Shown in pieces: positions 53,166-63,541 of a stretch of DNA of 64,000 bases. This DNA comes from Brevundimonas sp. (GTDB taxonomy: Bacteria; Pseudomonadota; Alphaproteobacteria; Caulobacterales; Caulobacteraceae): NCBI RefSeq assembly GCF_030704825.1, contig NZ_JAUYNX010000016.1, forward strand, positions 62,001-126,000, written 5' to 3'. The position numbers were made by a program, and so were the translations under genes. Positions within the stretch are counted from its first letter, which is position 1. Each line of letters opens with the position of its first letter. The notes beneath the pieces are model-generated. The model was not told the origin of the DNA and searched no databases. It saw nothing but the letters and a program-made list of their open reading frames with translations.

Positions 53166-54046
53166 GCGACGTCGAATTTGTCCTTGCGGCGCCGGCCCAT
53201 CAGCAGTCGGGATTCCAGCCGCCCGCGGATGGCGTGATAGTAGGCCCGCAGGAACTCCAGATCGGTCGCGGCTCCGCGGTCATAGCCGATCTTGGCGGCG
53301 ATGCGGTCGGCCACGGCGCGCACCGTGGGGCGGTCGCCGTTGCGCAGCACCTGTTCCAGCACCTGCAGTTCCTTGACCCCGTAGGCGTCGAGCTGGACCG
53401 GGGTGAAGGCGAAATGCGGCTGATGCGCCGCGCCGTCGTCGGCCATGTCGCGCAGCAGCTTCTGTTTCGGCGCGCGCAACACCCAGGTGCCCGCGACCAG
53501 GTCGCCGGCCCTCAGCTTGTCGGCGTTGAACAGCGGCAGGAGCACGAAGACAGCGCACCAGATCAGGCCGAGCACGTAGATCCAGCCATCCACATTGCCA
53601 CCGCCGCCCGCGAGCGGCGCGGCCAGCATGGCCGACAGGGGCAGGAACAGCTCCAGCTCGCGCAGCACGTTTCGGGTGAAGATGGCCTCGAAGCGGAGGC
53701 GGCCCCCGTCGCGGGAGGCGACCCGCAGGCCCATGGCGCGCTTGCCCGGCGTCGCGGCCCGGGCCGACATTTCGAAGGCGAGGAAATAGCCGTTGCGGAG
53801 CAGGAACAGGCCCAGCAGCCAGATCACGGCGACCATCTCGCCCGAGCCGCGCCCCATGGAGCCCATCACGACCGCCGCCGCTATGGTGAAGGCGATAATG
53901 ACGGCGAAGATGATCATCAGGTCGATGATCAGGGCGCCGAGCCGTTGGCCCACGCTGGCGATCTCAAGACGCAGGTCGATGCCCTCGGGCGTGACGAGGG
54001 TGCGCTGCCGCTTGCGGGCTTCCCTGGTCAGGTCCACGGCGGTCAC
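53162..54046 (-). CDS. RDD-family membrane protein
   Basis: A 294-residue protein with the RDD domain: EIASVGQRLGALIIDLMIIF holds the RD-type pair, followed by ATPGKRAMGLRV and two more hydrophobic spans; a cytosolic C-terminal part of about 110 residues is basic at its end (GRRRKDKFDVA). RDD proteins have been linked to ion or Na+/H+ transport. It is last of six minus-strand genes linked by 4-14-nt overlaps; its start overlaps the SpoIIM-like gene by 4 nt. Confidence 0.85.
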   Translation of the reverse strand: MTAVDLTREARKRQRTLVTPEGIDLRLEIASVGQRLGALIIDLMIIFAVIIAFTIAAAVVMGSMGRGSGEMVAVIWLLGLFLLRNGYFLAFEMSARAATPGKRAMGLRVASRDGGRLRFEAIFTRNVLRELELFLPLSAMLAAPLAGGGGNVDGWIYVLGLIWCAVFVLLPLFNADKLRAGDLVAGTWVLRAPKQKLLRDMADDGAAHQPHFAFTPVQLDAYGVKELQVLEQVLRNGDRPTVRAVADRIAAKIGYDRGAATDLEFLRAYYHAIRGRLESRLLMGRRRKDKFDVA

Positions 54047-55050
54047 CGGATCGCCCTCGCCGGCCGGGGCGCGTAGAAATACAGGCCCCAGACCAGGGCC
54101 GTGCCGCCGGCTATGGCGTAGCGGAGGAGGTCGCTGGTGATCAGCTGCCGGCCGAAGCCCTCAAGCAGGCCGGCCAGCATGAGCATGACGACCACGCCCA
54201 TCATCGCGGCCCCGGCGCCGCGGCCCGCGCCCGACATCGCCGCCAGCCGGCTCTGGTCGCCCGGGAAGGCGACGGCCCAGCCGATGCGCAGGCCCGCCGC
54301 GCCGGCCAGGACGATGGCGAGCAGTTCGGTGACCCCGTGGATCAGCAGCCAGCCGCCGAATTCGAAGCCCACGCCCTTGGAAATGAAGACGTGCAGCATG
54401 GCCCCCAGCATGGCGCCGTTCATCAGCAGGATGACGATGGTCGGCACGCCGAGGGCGAAGCCGAGCGCGAAGGCGGTCAGGGCGACGCTGGCGTTGTTGA
54501 CGAACAGATAGGTGGAGAAGAAGGAGAGGCCCTCCGATCCACTGCTTTCGTCCGACCCGTAGAGGGTCGCTCTCAACGCCGCCGCCGAGGCGGTCGGATC
54601 GCGTTCGCCCGCCAGGGCCGGATTGACGAAGGCGTAGAACCAGTCGGCGTCCGAGGCGATCAGCCCCCAGGCGACGCTGGCGCCCAGCAGGGTGATGGCC
54701 AGGGCGATCAGGGTTTCGCGCCACATCGACCGCACGCCCGCCGGCCAGTCACGGGCGAAGAAGGCGGTCAGTTGCTCCTGCGGCGTCGACCGCGCGCCAT
54801 AGACGAAGAAATAGGCCCGGGCGGCCAGGCTCTCCAGATAGCCGATCAGCGCCTGGTCCAGCGAGGTGGCGCGTGCGACCGACAGGGCGGACAGGGTCGA
54901 GCGATACAGCACGGGCATGGCCAGGATTTCGGTATCCGACAGGGCCCCGGCTGAACGCTTCTCGGCCTTGGTGACCAAGGTCTCGAGGCGCTTCCAGTCG
55001 GCCTCGCGCTCGCGGCGGAAACGCTGGCTCTTGAGTTGCAGCTCGCTCAC
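54043..55050 (-). CDS. stage II sporulation protein M-like membrane protein
   Basis: A 335-residue protein with a charged N-terminal domain and a C-terminal membrane domain of the SpoIIM family: [13 protein letters not shown] first helix ([18 protein letters not shown]), [27 protein letters not shown], cited in part, [17 protein letters not shown] and [17 protein letters not shown]. SpoIIM has a peptidoglycan-degrading partner role in Bacillus; here it occurs in a non-spore-former. The gene sits between DUF58 and RDD, a recurring neighbourhood. It overlaps both neighbours by 4 nt. Confidence 0.85.
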   Translation of the reverse strand: MSELQLKSQRFRREREADWKRLETLVTKAEKRSAGALSDTEILAMPVLYRSTLSALSVARATSLDQALIGYLESLAARAYFFVYGARSTPQEQLTAFFARDWPAGVRSMWRETLIALAITLLGASVAWGLIASDADWFYAFVNPALAGERDPTASAAALRATLYGSDESSGSEGLSFFSTYLFVNNASVALTAFALGFALGVPTIVILLMNGAMLGAMLHVFISKGVGFEFGGWLLIHGVTELLAIVLAGAAGLRIGWAVAFPGDQSRLAAMSGAGRGAGAAMMGVVVMLMLAGLLEGFGRQLITSDLLRYAIAGGTALVWGLYFYAPRPARAIR

Positions 55051-56350
55051 AGCAGGTCCCGGCGTTTGAGATCCAGATAGACGTTCAACACGTCCGGCCC
55101 GATGCGGTCGGCCCGCGTCTCGACGATATGGGCTCCGAGACGGCGCAGGCGGGCGAGAACCAGATCGCGCTCGCGCAGCAGGGTGGCGGCGACCACGGCG
55201 CGAGCTACGGCCTCGGGACTGTCGGGCTGCGCGGTGACCAGGGCTTCCAGCTCCTCGTCGTGCATGACCACGAACAGGACCAGGTGGCGCTTGATCAGCC
55301 GGCCGGTGGTCTCGATCATCAGCTCGGCCGAGGTCGAGTCCGCGAACTCCGTGAAGATCACTACCAGCGAACGGCGCTTGAGCCCGGCCGAGAGCGTGGT
55401 CAGGCCGAGGGCGTAGTTGGTCTCCTCGGCGCCATAGTCGATGGCCGCGGCCTGATGGACCAGCAGGGGGAAGCCGGCGACGCTGGACAGGGCTCCGGTC
55501 GACAGGCGCGGCCGGTCGTCGAAGGCGAAGAGGCCGGCGCGGTCGCCGCTGCGCAGGGCGGCATAGGCCAGGATCAGGGCGCCGTGGATGGCGCGATCGA
55601 TGCGCGGCGCGCCGCCGATCGGCTCGCTCATCACCCGGCCGCAGTCGAGCGCCATGACGATCTGGTGGTTGCGCTCGGTGCGGAATTCCTTGGCCAGCAG
55701 GGTCTGGTGCCGGGCCGACTGCTTCCAGTCGACCGTGCGGCGGTCCATGCCCGAGTGGAATTCGCTGAGGGCGTGGAACTCCGCGCCTTCGCCGAGATCC
55801 AGCTGCACCTTGGCCCCGTGCATGGCGTCGCGGCTGAACATCCGCACCGCCTCGTCCTCGATTCGACGGATGTCGGCGCCTATGGGGGTCGTGACGGCCA
55901 GCTTCTGGCGCGCCTGGCGCCAGATCAGGCCGAGCGGCCCCCGCCAGCGAACGACGGCCTCGGTGAAGACCGCCTGGCCGCGGCGTTCGGGCTGCAGGTC
56001 GAAGATGAAGACGCCGGGCTCCCCGGGGCGGCCCCGCAGGTTCAGCAGGCCGACGCGGGGTTCGGCGTCCAGCGCCGCCTCAAGCGCGCGCGGCGTCCGG
56101 CCTTGCTTGCCCAGGGTCACCTCCAGCCGCGCCGTCGCCGGCGCGGCGACGGCCAGATAACCGGGCGCCTCGAATGTGATCCGGGCCGACCGGGGCCAGG
56201 GCGCCATCAGGGCGTCGAGCAGCATCAGGGTCGCGATCGTCAGCAGCCAGGCCGGCGCGGCCAGCCACAGGCCGGGCTGAATCAGCCCGGCCACGAGGGC
56301 GATCGGCGCCCCGGCCAGCGCCGCCACCACACACCGGCGCGTGGGATAGA

Positions 56351-56354
<4 letters not shown>
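55047..56354 (-). CDS. DUF58 domain-containing protein
   Basis: A 435-residue protein with two N-terminal membrane helices ([34 protein letters not shown]), a beta domain, then the DUF58 signature [20 protein letters not shown] and [11 protein letters not shown], and a vWA-like region ([20 protein letters not shown]) with a MIDAS-like DCGR. DUF58 proteins are partners of MoxR ATPases. It overlaps MoxR and SpoIIM-like genes by 4 nt each. Confidence 0.9.
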
Positions 56355-57293
<939 letters not shown>

Positions 57294-57307
<14 letters not shown>

Positions 57308-58538
57308 GGGTCATCTCCAGCTTCCAGCGTATCAGGGATCGGGCGACGTTCATCAGGTCGCCGGCGTTGCGGGCGCGGTCCGCCTGGGCGGACAGGTCTG
57401 CGAAGGTGGTTTCGGCGCCCTGCCTTTTCGCCAGCCGGTCCAGCAGGGCGGTGGTCGCGTCGCGCGACAGCGAGGGCGGCGCGGCGACCGCCCGGGCGGC
57501 CTGGGCCCGGATCAGTTCGGCATAGGGCGCGGCCATGCGGTGCTCGCGACGGGCCAGCCGCACCAGGGCGGCGGTGTTGTCGGCCAGCGCCTTCTTGCCC
57601 AAGGCGACCGCGCGGCGGCCGTGGCGGTGCGGCTGGAACCGGATCATGGCCTGCCAGCCGACCAGCGCGGCCGCGAACAGCAAACAGAGCGTGAAGCCCA
57701 GCAGGGGCGGTTCCAGCAGCAGGCGAAGCACGCTGCGCGGCCGGGTGAAGCCATGCAGCGACAGGTCGAAGGCGACGGCCTGACCCGACGGCCCCAGGGT
57801 GTCGAGCAGGGCCAGGGCGGCGCGGGCCTTGGCCGGCTCGTCCATGCCCTGGGTGTTGAGCAGATCGGGATCGGAGAGGACATAGAGCCCGGTGTCGTCG
57901 TGGGTCAGCACAAGAGCCCGTCCGGCGCCGTCGAGAATCACGGGGGTCCAGCCCGGGCCGGAGAGGGTGCGCAGGGCCCGCACCGGCGCGCCCGTCGCGA
58001 TCAGTCGATCGCCGCCGCCGACCAGGCGCGGCGCGGTCACGGCCGTATCTTCGGACAGGACCAGGCCCTGTCGCACGTCCTCGGGCAGGACGGACAGGGC
58101 GTTGGCGGCGGACAGGGTGCCCGCCTCCCGCACCCAGCCCTTGCGCGCGATCTCCTGCGTGACCTGCCATTTGGGCAGGACGACCAGCACGGATCCGGCT
58201 TCCCAGCGGAGCGTCTCGAAGGCCTCCTCCTCACGCCCCAGCGGCGGGGTCAGGATGAGCAGACCATCGCGGACGCCGCCGCGCAGCGGCCCCCGGCTGA
58301 GCAGGACCGGCCGGCCCATCCCCTTGAGCAGCTTGACCAGCCCGCCATAGCCGATGGCCGAGCGGGACAGGGCGTGGCCGCGCCCGTCGTCGCCATTGCT
58401 GATCTCGGGCGCATAGGCGCTGAGCGCGCCGAGCGCCGACAGGGAGAAGACCGCGACCAGCACCAGCGCGAGCACCATGCCGGGCCGGAACGGATGCCGG
58501 ATCTTGTCGGGAGAATCGGACAGCGTCGCGTCGGTCAT
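57294..58538 (-). CDS. DUF4350 domain-containing membrane protein
   Basis: A 414-residue protein. One N-terminal transmembrane helix (FRPGMVLALVLVAVFSLSALGALSA, given in part), then a periplasmic alpha/beta domain (GGLVKLLKGMGRPVLLSRG, LLILTPPLG) of DUF4350 type, a second helix (LGFTLCLLFAAALVGW) and a cytosolic tail (ALADNTAALVRLARREHRMA). The function is unknown; it always occurs with MoxR/DUF58 genes. It overlaps the DUF4129 gene by 4 nt. Confidence 0.85.
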
Positions 58539-59191
58539 GCAGCCCAGGCCTGCGGAAAGGCGAACGCCTCATAGGCGGCGCGGCAGGCGGTGAAGGCGGC
58601 GCGATCGACAGGACGGCCGCCGAACAGGCTGCTTTCCACCACGCGGGCGATCTTGTCGAAGGCCGGGCGGGCCGCCGCCGGCAGGCGGCTGAGGCCGGCG
58701 ATGTCGCGCGCGGTCAGGGCGGGGCGCACCGTATTCGGCAGGCGGCCGTCGATGTCGTTGATGCTGCGCAGCAGCAGCAGGTGCACGGCCTCGGCGAACC
58801 GCCCTTCGGCGGCCAGGGCGTCGGCGTCGGACAGCAGGGCGAGGGCGGCGGCGGGCGCGGGACGCCAGGCGTCGTCGTGAATGTTCAGCTTGTCCGTCTT
58901 CCCGGGCAGGCGGATGCGGATGACCTCGCGGGCGATGAACCACAGTATGGCCACGACGATGGCGGCCAGGCCCAGCCAGAAGACGAGTTTGAACACCGGT
59001 CCCATGGCGGACAGGAATTCGATCAGGGGCTGCAGCCAGCCTGGCGGCGGCGGCGGCGGCTCGATCCCCTTCATCTCGAACTGCAGCGCCTTGTCGGCCG
59101 CCAGCGCCCGATGCGCGGCGTCGAAACCGGCGCTGGACGCGGCGGTCTGGTCCGCTCCGGCGGTCGGAATGTTCGCCTCGGTACGCCCCAT
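58535..59191 (-). CDS. DUF4129 domain-containing protein
   Basis: A 218-residue protein beginning the MoxR operon. It has one transmembrane helix (FKLVFWLGLAAIVVAILWFI) and a C-terminal cytosolic DUF4129 domain (ADALAAEGRFAEAVHLLLLRSINDI, shown in part). RLPAAARPAF and VESSLFGGRPVDRAAF complete the family pattern. The domain resembles those in transglutaminase-linked proteins of the same operon type. The function is unknown. The start at 59191 is the first ATG; the frame to 59201 is out of frame. Confidence 0.85.
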   Translation of the reverse strand: MGRTEANIPTAGADQTAASSAGFDAAHRALAADKALQFEMKGIEPPPPPPGWLQPLIEFLSAMGPVFKLVFWLGLAAIVVAILWFIAREVIRIRLPGKTDKLNIHDDAWRPAPAAALALLSDADALAAEGRFAEAVHLLLLRSINDIDGRLPNTVRPALTARDIAGLSRLPAAARPAFDKIARVVESSLFGGRPVDRAAFTACRAAYEAFAFPQAWAA

Positions 59192-59280
59192 ACGCCGCCA
59201 CGATGCCGACTGGAGGCCGGGAAGTCGATACCGGTGTGGTCAGAATGCGCGCAACCGATGGTTCGGGCGCGCGGAGGAGG

Positions 59281-60291
59281 CTAAAGCCTGTGGTCGAACG
59301 GGCCCTCCACCGCGGGCTCCAGCCGTTCGCCGTGATACAGGCGCACCACCCGTGCGCCGAGCAGGTCGCCCGGCCCCTGGAGGAAGCGCGGCGCGCCGAA
59401 CCGCTCCAGATTGTCCAGTTGGCGCGACAGGGCGTGGCGATCCTGAAGCACGACCGGTTCGAGGAACAGGCGGATCGCCGCCTCCTTGAGCCAGCCCGGA
59501 CCGCGGCCTTTCGGCGTGGTGAAACAGGCGAAGGGCATGAGGGTGGTCGCCGTCACCGGGGTGAAGAAGACGGTGACGCACAGGGTCAGTCCCCTGGGCC
59601 CCTCCCAGCGCGCCTGGACCAGGGTTGGCGCATACAGGCGGGTGACGCTGCGGTCGCGGGGCGGCTCCAGCAGGCGCGACATCCAGCCGAGGTCCGGCCG
59701 GGGCTGTTCGATGATCGACTCGATCCAGTCTGTCCCAACGCGAACCGACAGCCGCACCGGCAGGCGACGGGTGCTGCGGCGGATGATGCCGTCGTGGATG
59801 AAGTTGGTATGGAAGGGATCGAGCACATTCTCGAGGGCGTCCAGGGTCCGGCCCCGCCACACGCCCTGCGACCACCAGAAATGGTCGTGATCCGGCGCAC
59901 CCCACGGGCCCAGATCGGGCAGGTCCGCGCCGGCGCCAGCCAGCCGGACCAGCACCGCCCCGTTCCGCTCCATCACCTCGACCGGCGTGGCGGCGAGCCG
60001 GCGTTCGTCCCCGGACGCCAGGGCGCAGCCAGGAACCTCGCGGCAGGCGCCGTCCGGTCCAAACCGCCAGCCATGGTAGGGGCAGCGCAGGCCGCCGTCG
60101 TCGATCCGGCCGTCCGAGAGCGGATAGTTGCGGTGCGGACAGCGGTCGATCAGGGCGCCTACGCCCCGCGCGGTCCGGAACAGGACCAGCGGCGTATCGG
60201 CCACGGTCCGGGCAAGCGGCTTTTTGCCCAGGTCCCGGGACAGGGCCGCCATCTGCCAACTGCTGCCGAGGCTGGCGGGAAGGGGCGTCAA
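59281..60291 (-). CDS. Rieske-type aromatic ring-hydroxylating/monooxygenase
   Basis: A 336-residue oxygenase alpha subunit. The Rieske cluster ligands are CPHR (Cys51, His53) and CPYHGW (Cys70, His73). The mononuclear-iron site is predicted in LENVLDPFHTNFIHDG (Asn, Asp, His, His), typical of the Rieske oxygenase C-terminal domain. It likely oxidises or demethylates a small molecule made in this operon. The TTG at 60291 overlaps the ATP-grasp stop (TTGA); the frame to 60669 is a shadow. An electron-transfer partner is not encoded nearby. Confidence 0.9.
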   Translation of the reverse strand: MTPLPASLGSSWQMAALSRDLGKKPLARTVADTPLVLFRTARGVGALIDRCPHRNYPLSDGRIDDGGLRCPYHGWRFGPDGACREVPGCALASGDERRLAATPVEVMERNGAVLVRLAGAGADLPDLGPWGAPDHDHFWWSQGVWRGRTLDALENVLDPFHTNFIHDGIIRRSTRRLPVRLSVRVGTDWIESIIEQPRPDLGWMSRLLEPPRDRSVTRLYAPTLVQARWEGPRGLTLCVTVFFTPVTATTLMPFACFTTPKGRGPGWLKEAAIRLFLEPVVLQDRHALSRQLDNLERFGAPRFLQGPGDLLGARVVRLYHGERLEPAVEGPFDHRL

Positions 60292-61463
60292 GTGCGGCTC
60301 CAGGCGTTGATGTCGAACGGCCGGCCGTTCCATTCGATGTCGGCGGTCATGGCTTCGGTCAGGGGACGGCCGCTGCGCAAGGCGCGCAACCCGAAGAACG
60401 CAGCGTCCGCCATGGCCGCCAGCGCGGGCAGGCCGTCGCCCGGCGCGGCCACGACGTCCAAGCCCTGCCGCCGCTGGTCGCGCCAGGCGGCCATCCGCCG
60501 TTGGTTGAGGGCCGCGGGCAGGCCGTCGAGCCAGAGGGCTGGAGCAACGTGGCGCAGGCCGGCGACGGGTTCGGCGACGCCCCGCCCCATCAGGGCCTGA
60601 CCGAAGGCGGCGCTGCGGCCGAACAAGTGGACGCCGCTGGTCGCCCGCGGATTGCATTCGATCAGCCACGGCTGGCCCGCGGCGTCGACGATGGCGTCGC
60701 AGGCGATCTGGCCCGTCCCCGCGAAGGCGGCGAGGGCGTCAGCCATCGGCCGCAGCCTGGCCGCCACCTCGTTCGATGCCGAATGGAAGGCGTAGGCGGC
60801 GCCGCCGCCCAGCCGCCAGCCGGACCCATAGGCGCTGAAGGCGAGGACCCGACCCGCATGGCATACTGCGTAGAAGCTGACCTCCTCGCCGAGGATACGG
60901 CGCTGGACGAGCCATGGCGCCTCGGGAGATGGCGCGACGGCGGCGACGCCGGCGGGATCCGGAGCGATCAGGGTCCGGGCGCCGAAGCGCGACCAGACCG
61001 CCTTGACCACCACATCCTGCGCGGCGTCGGCCAAGGCCGTAAGCGTCGCCCGGTCCGTCACCGTGACGCCGTCGGGCGCGGGCAGCGACAGGCGCCGACA
61101 CAGATCGATGAACCGGTCCTTGGCGTGAAGGGTCGCCAGCCGATCCGGCGCCGGCGCCAACACCCGGCTGGCGAAGCCGTCGGCCTCGGCCAAGGCTGCG
61201 AGGTGAAAAATTTCCTCGCAGGCGGGAATAATCAGGGCCGGATCGAGCCGGGCGGTCAGGTCGCGAATGTCGCGGGCGAAGGCAGCCGGTCGATGCACCG
61301 GCGAAGCGTAGCGATGCACCGGGCCGGCGGTGCCCGAGGCGCGCGCGGTCAGGGCCGGGCTGCAATCGGCCAGGTGCGGCTCGAAACCGGCGGCGCGCAG
61401 ACTGCGGGCCATGTCCAGCGCCGCCGCCGCCCGGGCTCCGGTGATCAGGACGCGCTCAGCCAT
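60288..61463 (-). CDS. ATP-grasp domain ligase-like protein
   Basis: A 391-residue protein with an N-terminal preATP-grasp Rossmann part (RVLITGARAAAALDMARSLRAAG, cited in part), ATP-binding lysines (KAVWSRFGARTLIAP), RRILGEEVSFYAV, and catalytic acidic residues in CDAIVDAAGQPWLIECNPRA. It forms an amide- or ester-type bond through an acyl phosphate; the substrate is unknown. It overlaps the Rieske gene by 4 nt and is 8 nt into the adenylate-forming gene, so the five genes are one transcript. Confidence 0.85.
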   Translation of the reverse strand: MAERVLITGARAAAALDMARSLRAAGFEPHLADCSPALTARASGTAGPVHRYASPVHRPAAFARDIRDLTARLDPALIIPACEEIFHLAALAEADGFASRVLAPAPDRLATLHAKDRFIDLCRRLSLPAPDGVTVTDRATLTALADAAQDVVVKAVWSRFGARTLIAPDPAGVAAVAPSPEAPWLVQRRILGEEVSFYAVCHAGRVLAFSAYGSGWRLGGGAAYAFHSASNEVAARLRPMADALAAFAGTGQIACDAIVDAAGQPWLIECNPRATSGVHLFGRSAAFGQALMGRGVAEPVAGLRHVAPALWLDGLPAALNQRRMAAWRDQRRQGLDVVAAPGDGLPALAAMADAAFFGLRALRSGRPLTEAMTADIEWNGRPFDINAWSRT

Positions 61464-62706
61464 CGGACCAGCGCACCCGCCGCCGCTTGACGTCCTCCCG
61501 TGCGGGCGGTCCGCCGGGGATCACGGGAACGCCCACGCCGTGCCTCGCCAGCAGACCCTCGACCGCGGTCATCGCCTCGGTCGCGCGGTCCGGGTCGGTC
61601 TCAAGGACAACGCCTTGCGGCGCGGCCGTCGCCCGCCAGTCGTGCTCCGGGCCGATCGCCGCGCTGACGGTCGCCTCGACCTCGCGCGGGCAGATTGTTG
61701 CTTCGGGCCAGCGCCACAGATCCTCCAGCCGGCCCTCGACCGGATGGATCGCGGTCAGCGGCGAGCCGCAGGGGCAGGGTTCGGCCAGGGGCTCCAGCAG
61801 ATCGGGCAGGCGGACCCGGATCATGGGCTGGGAGTTCCGGCGAAGGTCGGTCACGATCGGCAGGAAGCGGCTGGTTCCCGGCACGGCCTCGCGCTCGACG
61901 ATCAGCACGTCCTCGTTCAGGTGCAGGGTTCCGAAGCGGCAGGCGGCGCCGAGGAAGCCCTCGGTGGCCTGGTAGACGGGATCGGGCCGGAGGCCGAGCG
62001 CTGCGCCGATCCAGCCGCGCTCGGCGTCGCCCATCGGCTCGGCGCCGTAGAACAGGCGGCGCAGCGGCCATGGGCCTTCCGTCCGGCGGGCGAGGTCGGC
62101 CAGCACGTGGCCGGGCGCGATCAGGACGTCTGGTCTGAAGTCACGCAGACGGGCGCAGCGGTCGGCGCCATCCGCGTCCAGGCCGACGAACAGAAGACGA
62201 ATGCGGCCGACCGACGCGACATCGCCGTACAGCCGGTTGTCGGCCCGCAGACACAGGGCGATGCGGGCGGGCCTCAACAGGAGGCCGAAAGGCAGCAGAC
62301 GCGCGAGGATATGCCCAAGATAACCGGCCCGTTCGGCGGCGCTGGTCACGAACAGGCCGGGGCGACCTGAGGAGCCGGAGGAGAAGCCTGCGGAAACCCC
62401 GGCGCGGACCTCGCCCGGGCCGCCGCTTTCGCTGGCCCGCGCCGCCGCCTCGGTTTCCTCGCGACCGAGGCCCAGGGTGTTCCAGTCGGCGAAGGCTTCG
62501 CGCAGGATTTGCGGCGTCACGACCGGGAACTGGTCCAGCGGCTGCCCGGCGAGCGCGGCGATGGCCGGCGTCCGGGCGATGACCGGCGCCAGCCGCCGCC
62601 ACATCCGGGCCTGACGCGCCGCGACATCGCCGGGCGTGCGCAGCCGGGCGGCGGACCAGCGGGCATCCAGCCAGGCCGTCGCGACGGGGGCCCGGTCAAT
62701 CCCCAC
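61456..62706 (-). CDS. F390 synthetase/PaaK-like adenylate-forming enzyme
   Basis: A 416-residue adenylating enzyme: the N-terminal AMP-binding loop GFSSGSSGRPGLFV (an S-S-G-S-S-G variant of the T-S-G-T-T-G loop), YQATEGFLGAACR, TDLRRNSQPMIRVRLPD, and a CxC motif (AEPCPCGSPL) as in F390 synthetase-related proteins. It activates an acid as an acyl-AMP or CoA thioester; target unknown. The GTG at 62706 gives a compact start; the frame to 62760 overlaps the MBL gene more. It overlaps that gene by 11 nt. Confidence 0.85.
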   Translation of the reverse strand: MGIDRAPVATAWLDARWSAARLRTPGDVAARQARMWRRLAPVIARTPAIAALAGQPLDQFPVVTPQILREAFADWNTLGLGREETEAAARASESGGPGEVRAGVSAGFSSGSSGRPGLFVTSAAERAGYLGHILARLLPFGLLLRPARIALCLRADNRLYGDVASVGRIRLLFVGLDADGADRCARLRDFRPDVLIAPGHVLADLARRTEGPWPLRRLFYGAEPMGDAERGWIGAALGLRPDPVYQATEGFLGAACRFGTLHLNEDVLIVEREAVPGTSRFLPIVTDLRRNSQPMIRVRLPDLLEPLAEPCPCGSPLTAIHPVEGRLEDLWRWPEATICPREVEATVSAAIGPEHDWRATAAPQGVVLETDPDRATEAMTAVEGLLARHGVGVPVIPGGPPAREDVKRRRVRWSDG

Positions 62707-63541
62707 GACGGGGCCTCTCGATCTCGACCTCGCCACAGTGGGACGGGGTGATGAGGACATCGGGATTGCGCTGTCCCAGCCGGTGCAGACTGTTCAACGT
62801 CCGGCGGTAGGTCGCCGTCTCGCCCAGCAGGGCGGTGGTCAGACACGGCGGAGGCATGTCGTCGCGCACCGCCCCGCTGGACCAGGCCGCGTCGGCGATC
62901 AGGAACCGCGTCCGGTCGTCGGTCTGTCGCACCAGCAGGCCCCAATGGCCGGGACAGTGGCCGGGAAGGTTCACCGCCAGCAGGGAGCCGTCCCCCAGCA
63001 GGTCCGCGCCGACGTCGAACGGGGCGAGGTCGGGACCGAGGGCGACCCGCGGCCGGTCCTCGAAGAAGATGGCGCGGGCGTCGATGTCGGCGGGCGCGAG
63101 GGCGGCCAGAATACCCTGTCGAAGGCGGGCGAACCGGCCCCTGCGCCATACCTGATCCAGTGCGGCGCGGGCGCAGTAGATGCGGGCATTGGGAAAGCGG
63201 GCCAGGCCGGCGACATGGTCGCCGTGGAAATGGGAGACCACGACCGCCCGAATGTCCTCCGGCGCCAGGCCGAAGCGCGGCAACTGGTCGGCGACGGCGT
63301 CTCCCGGCTCCAGACTCACCGGAGTGGTCCAGCGGTAGAGGCGTTCGGGAAACGGATCGGTAGCGGCGAAGAAGGCGGGATCGTAGCCGGTGTCGAACAG
63401 CATCGGCCCCTCGTCCGGATGGACGATCAGGGCCGCCAGCGCCGGAAAGACGGTCGGCGCCAGACCGGCGTCACGACGGGTCATGACGGCCGGATGTGAG
63501 CATTCGCCGGCGCGCAGGATGTGGACGCTGCAACGCTTCAT
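62696..63541 (-). CDS. MBL-fold metallo-hydrolase
   Basis: A 281-residue metallo-beta-lactamase-fold enzyme with the zinc motif SHFHGDHVAG, LFDTGYD, NLPGHCPGHWGLLV (third His group), and LITPSHCGE near the end. The closest named groups are AHL lactonases, glyoxalase-like and ComEC-independent hydrolases; a thioesterase or lactonase step in the operon is plausible, not shown. The ATG at 63541 overlaps the epimerase stop by 4 nt. Confidence 0.88.
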   Translation of the reverse strand: MKRCSVHILRAGECSHPAVMTRRDAGLAPTVFPALAALIVHPDEGPMLFDTGYDPAFFAATDPFPERLYRWTTPVSLEPGDAVADQLPRFGLAPEDIRAVVVSHFHGDHVAGLARFPNARIYCARAALDQVWRRGRFARLRQGILAALAPADIDARAIFFEDRPRVALGPDLAPFDVGADLLGDGSLLAVNLPGHCPGHWGLLVRQTDDRTRFLIADAAWSSGAVRDDMPPPCLTTALLGETATYRRTLNSLHRLGQRNPDVLITPSHCGEVEIERPRRGD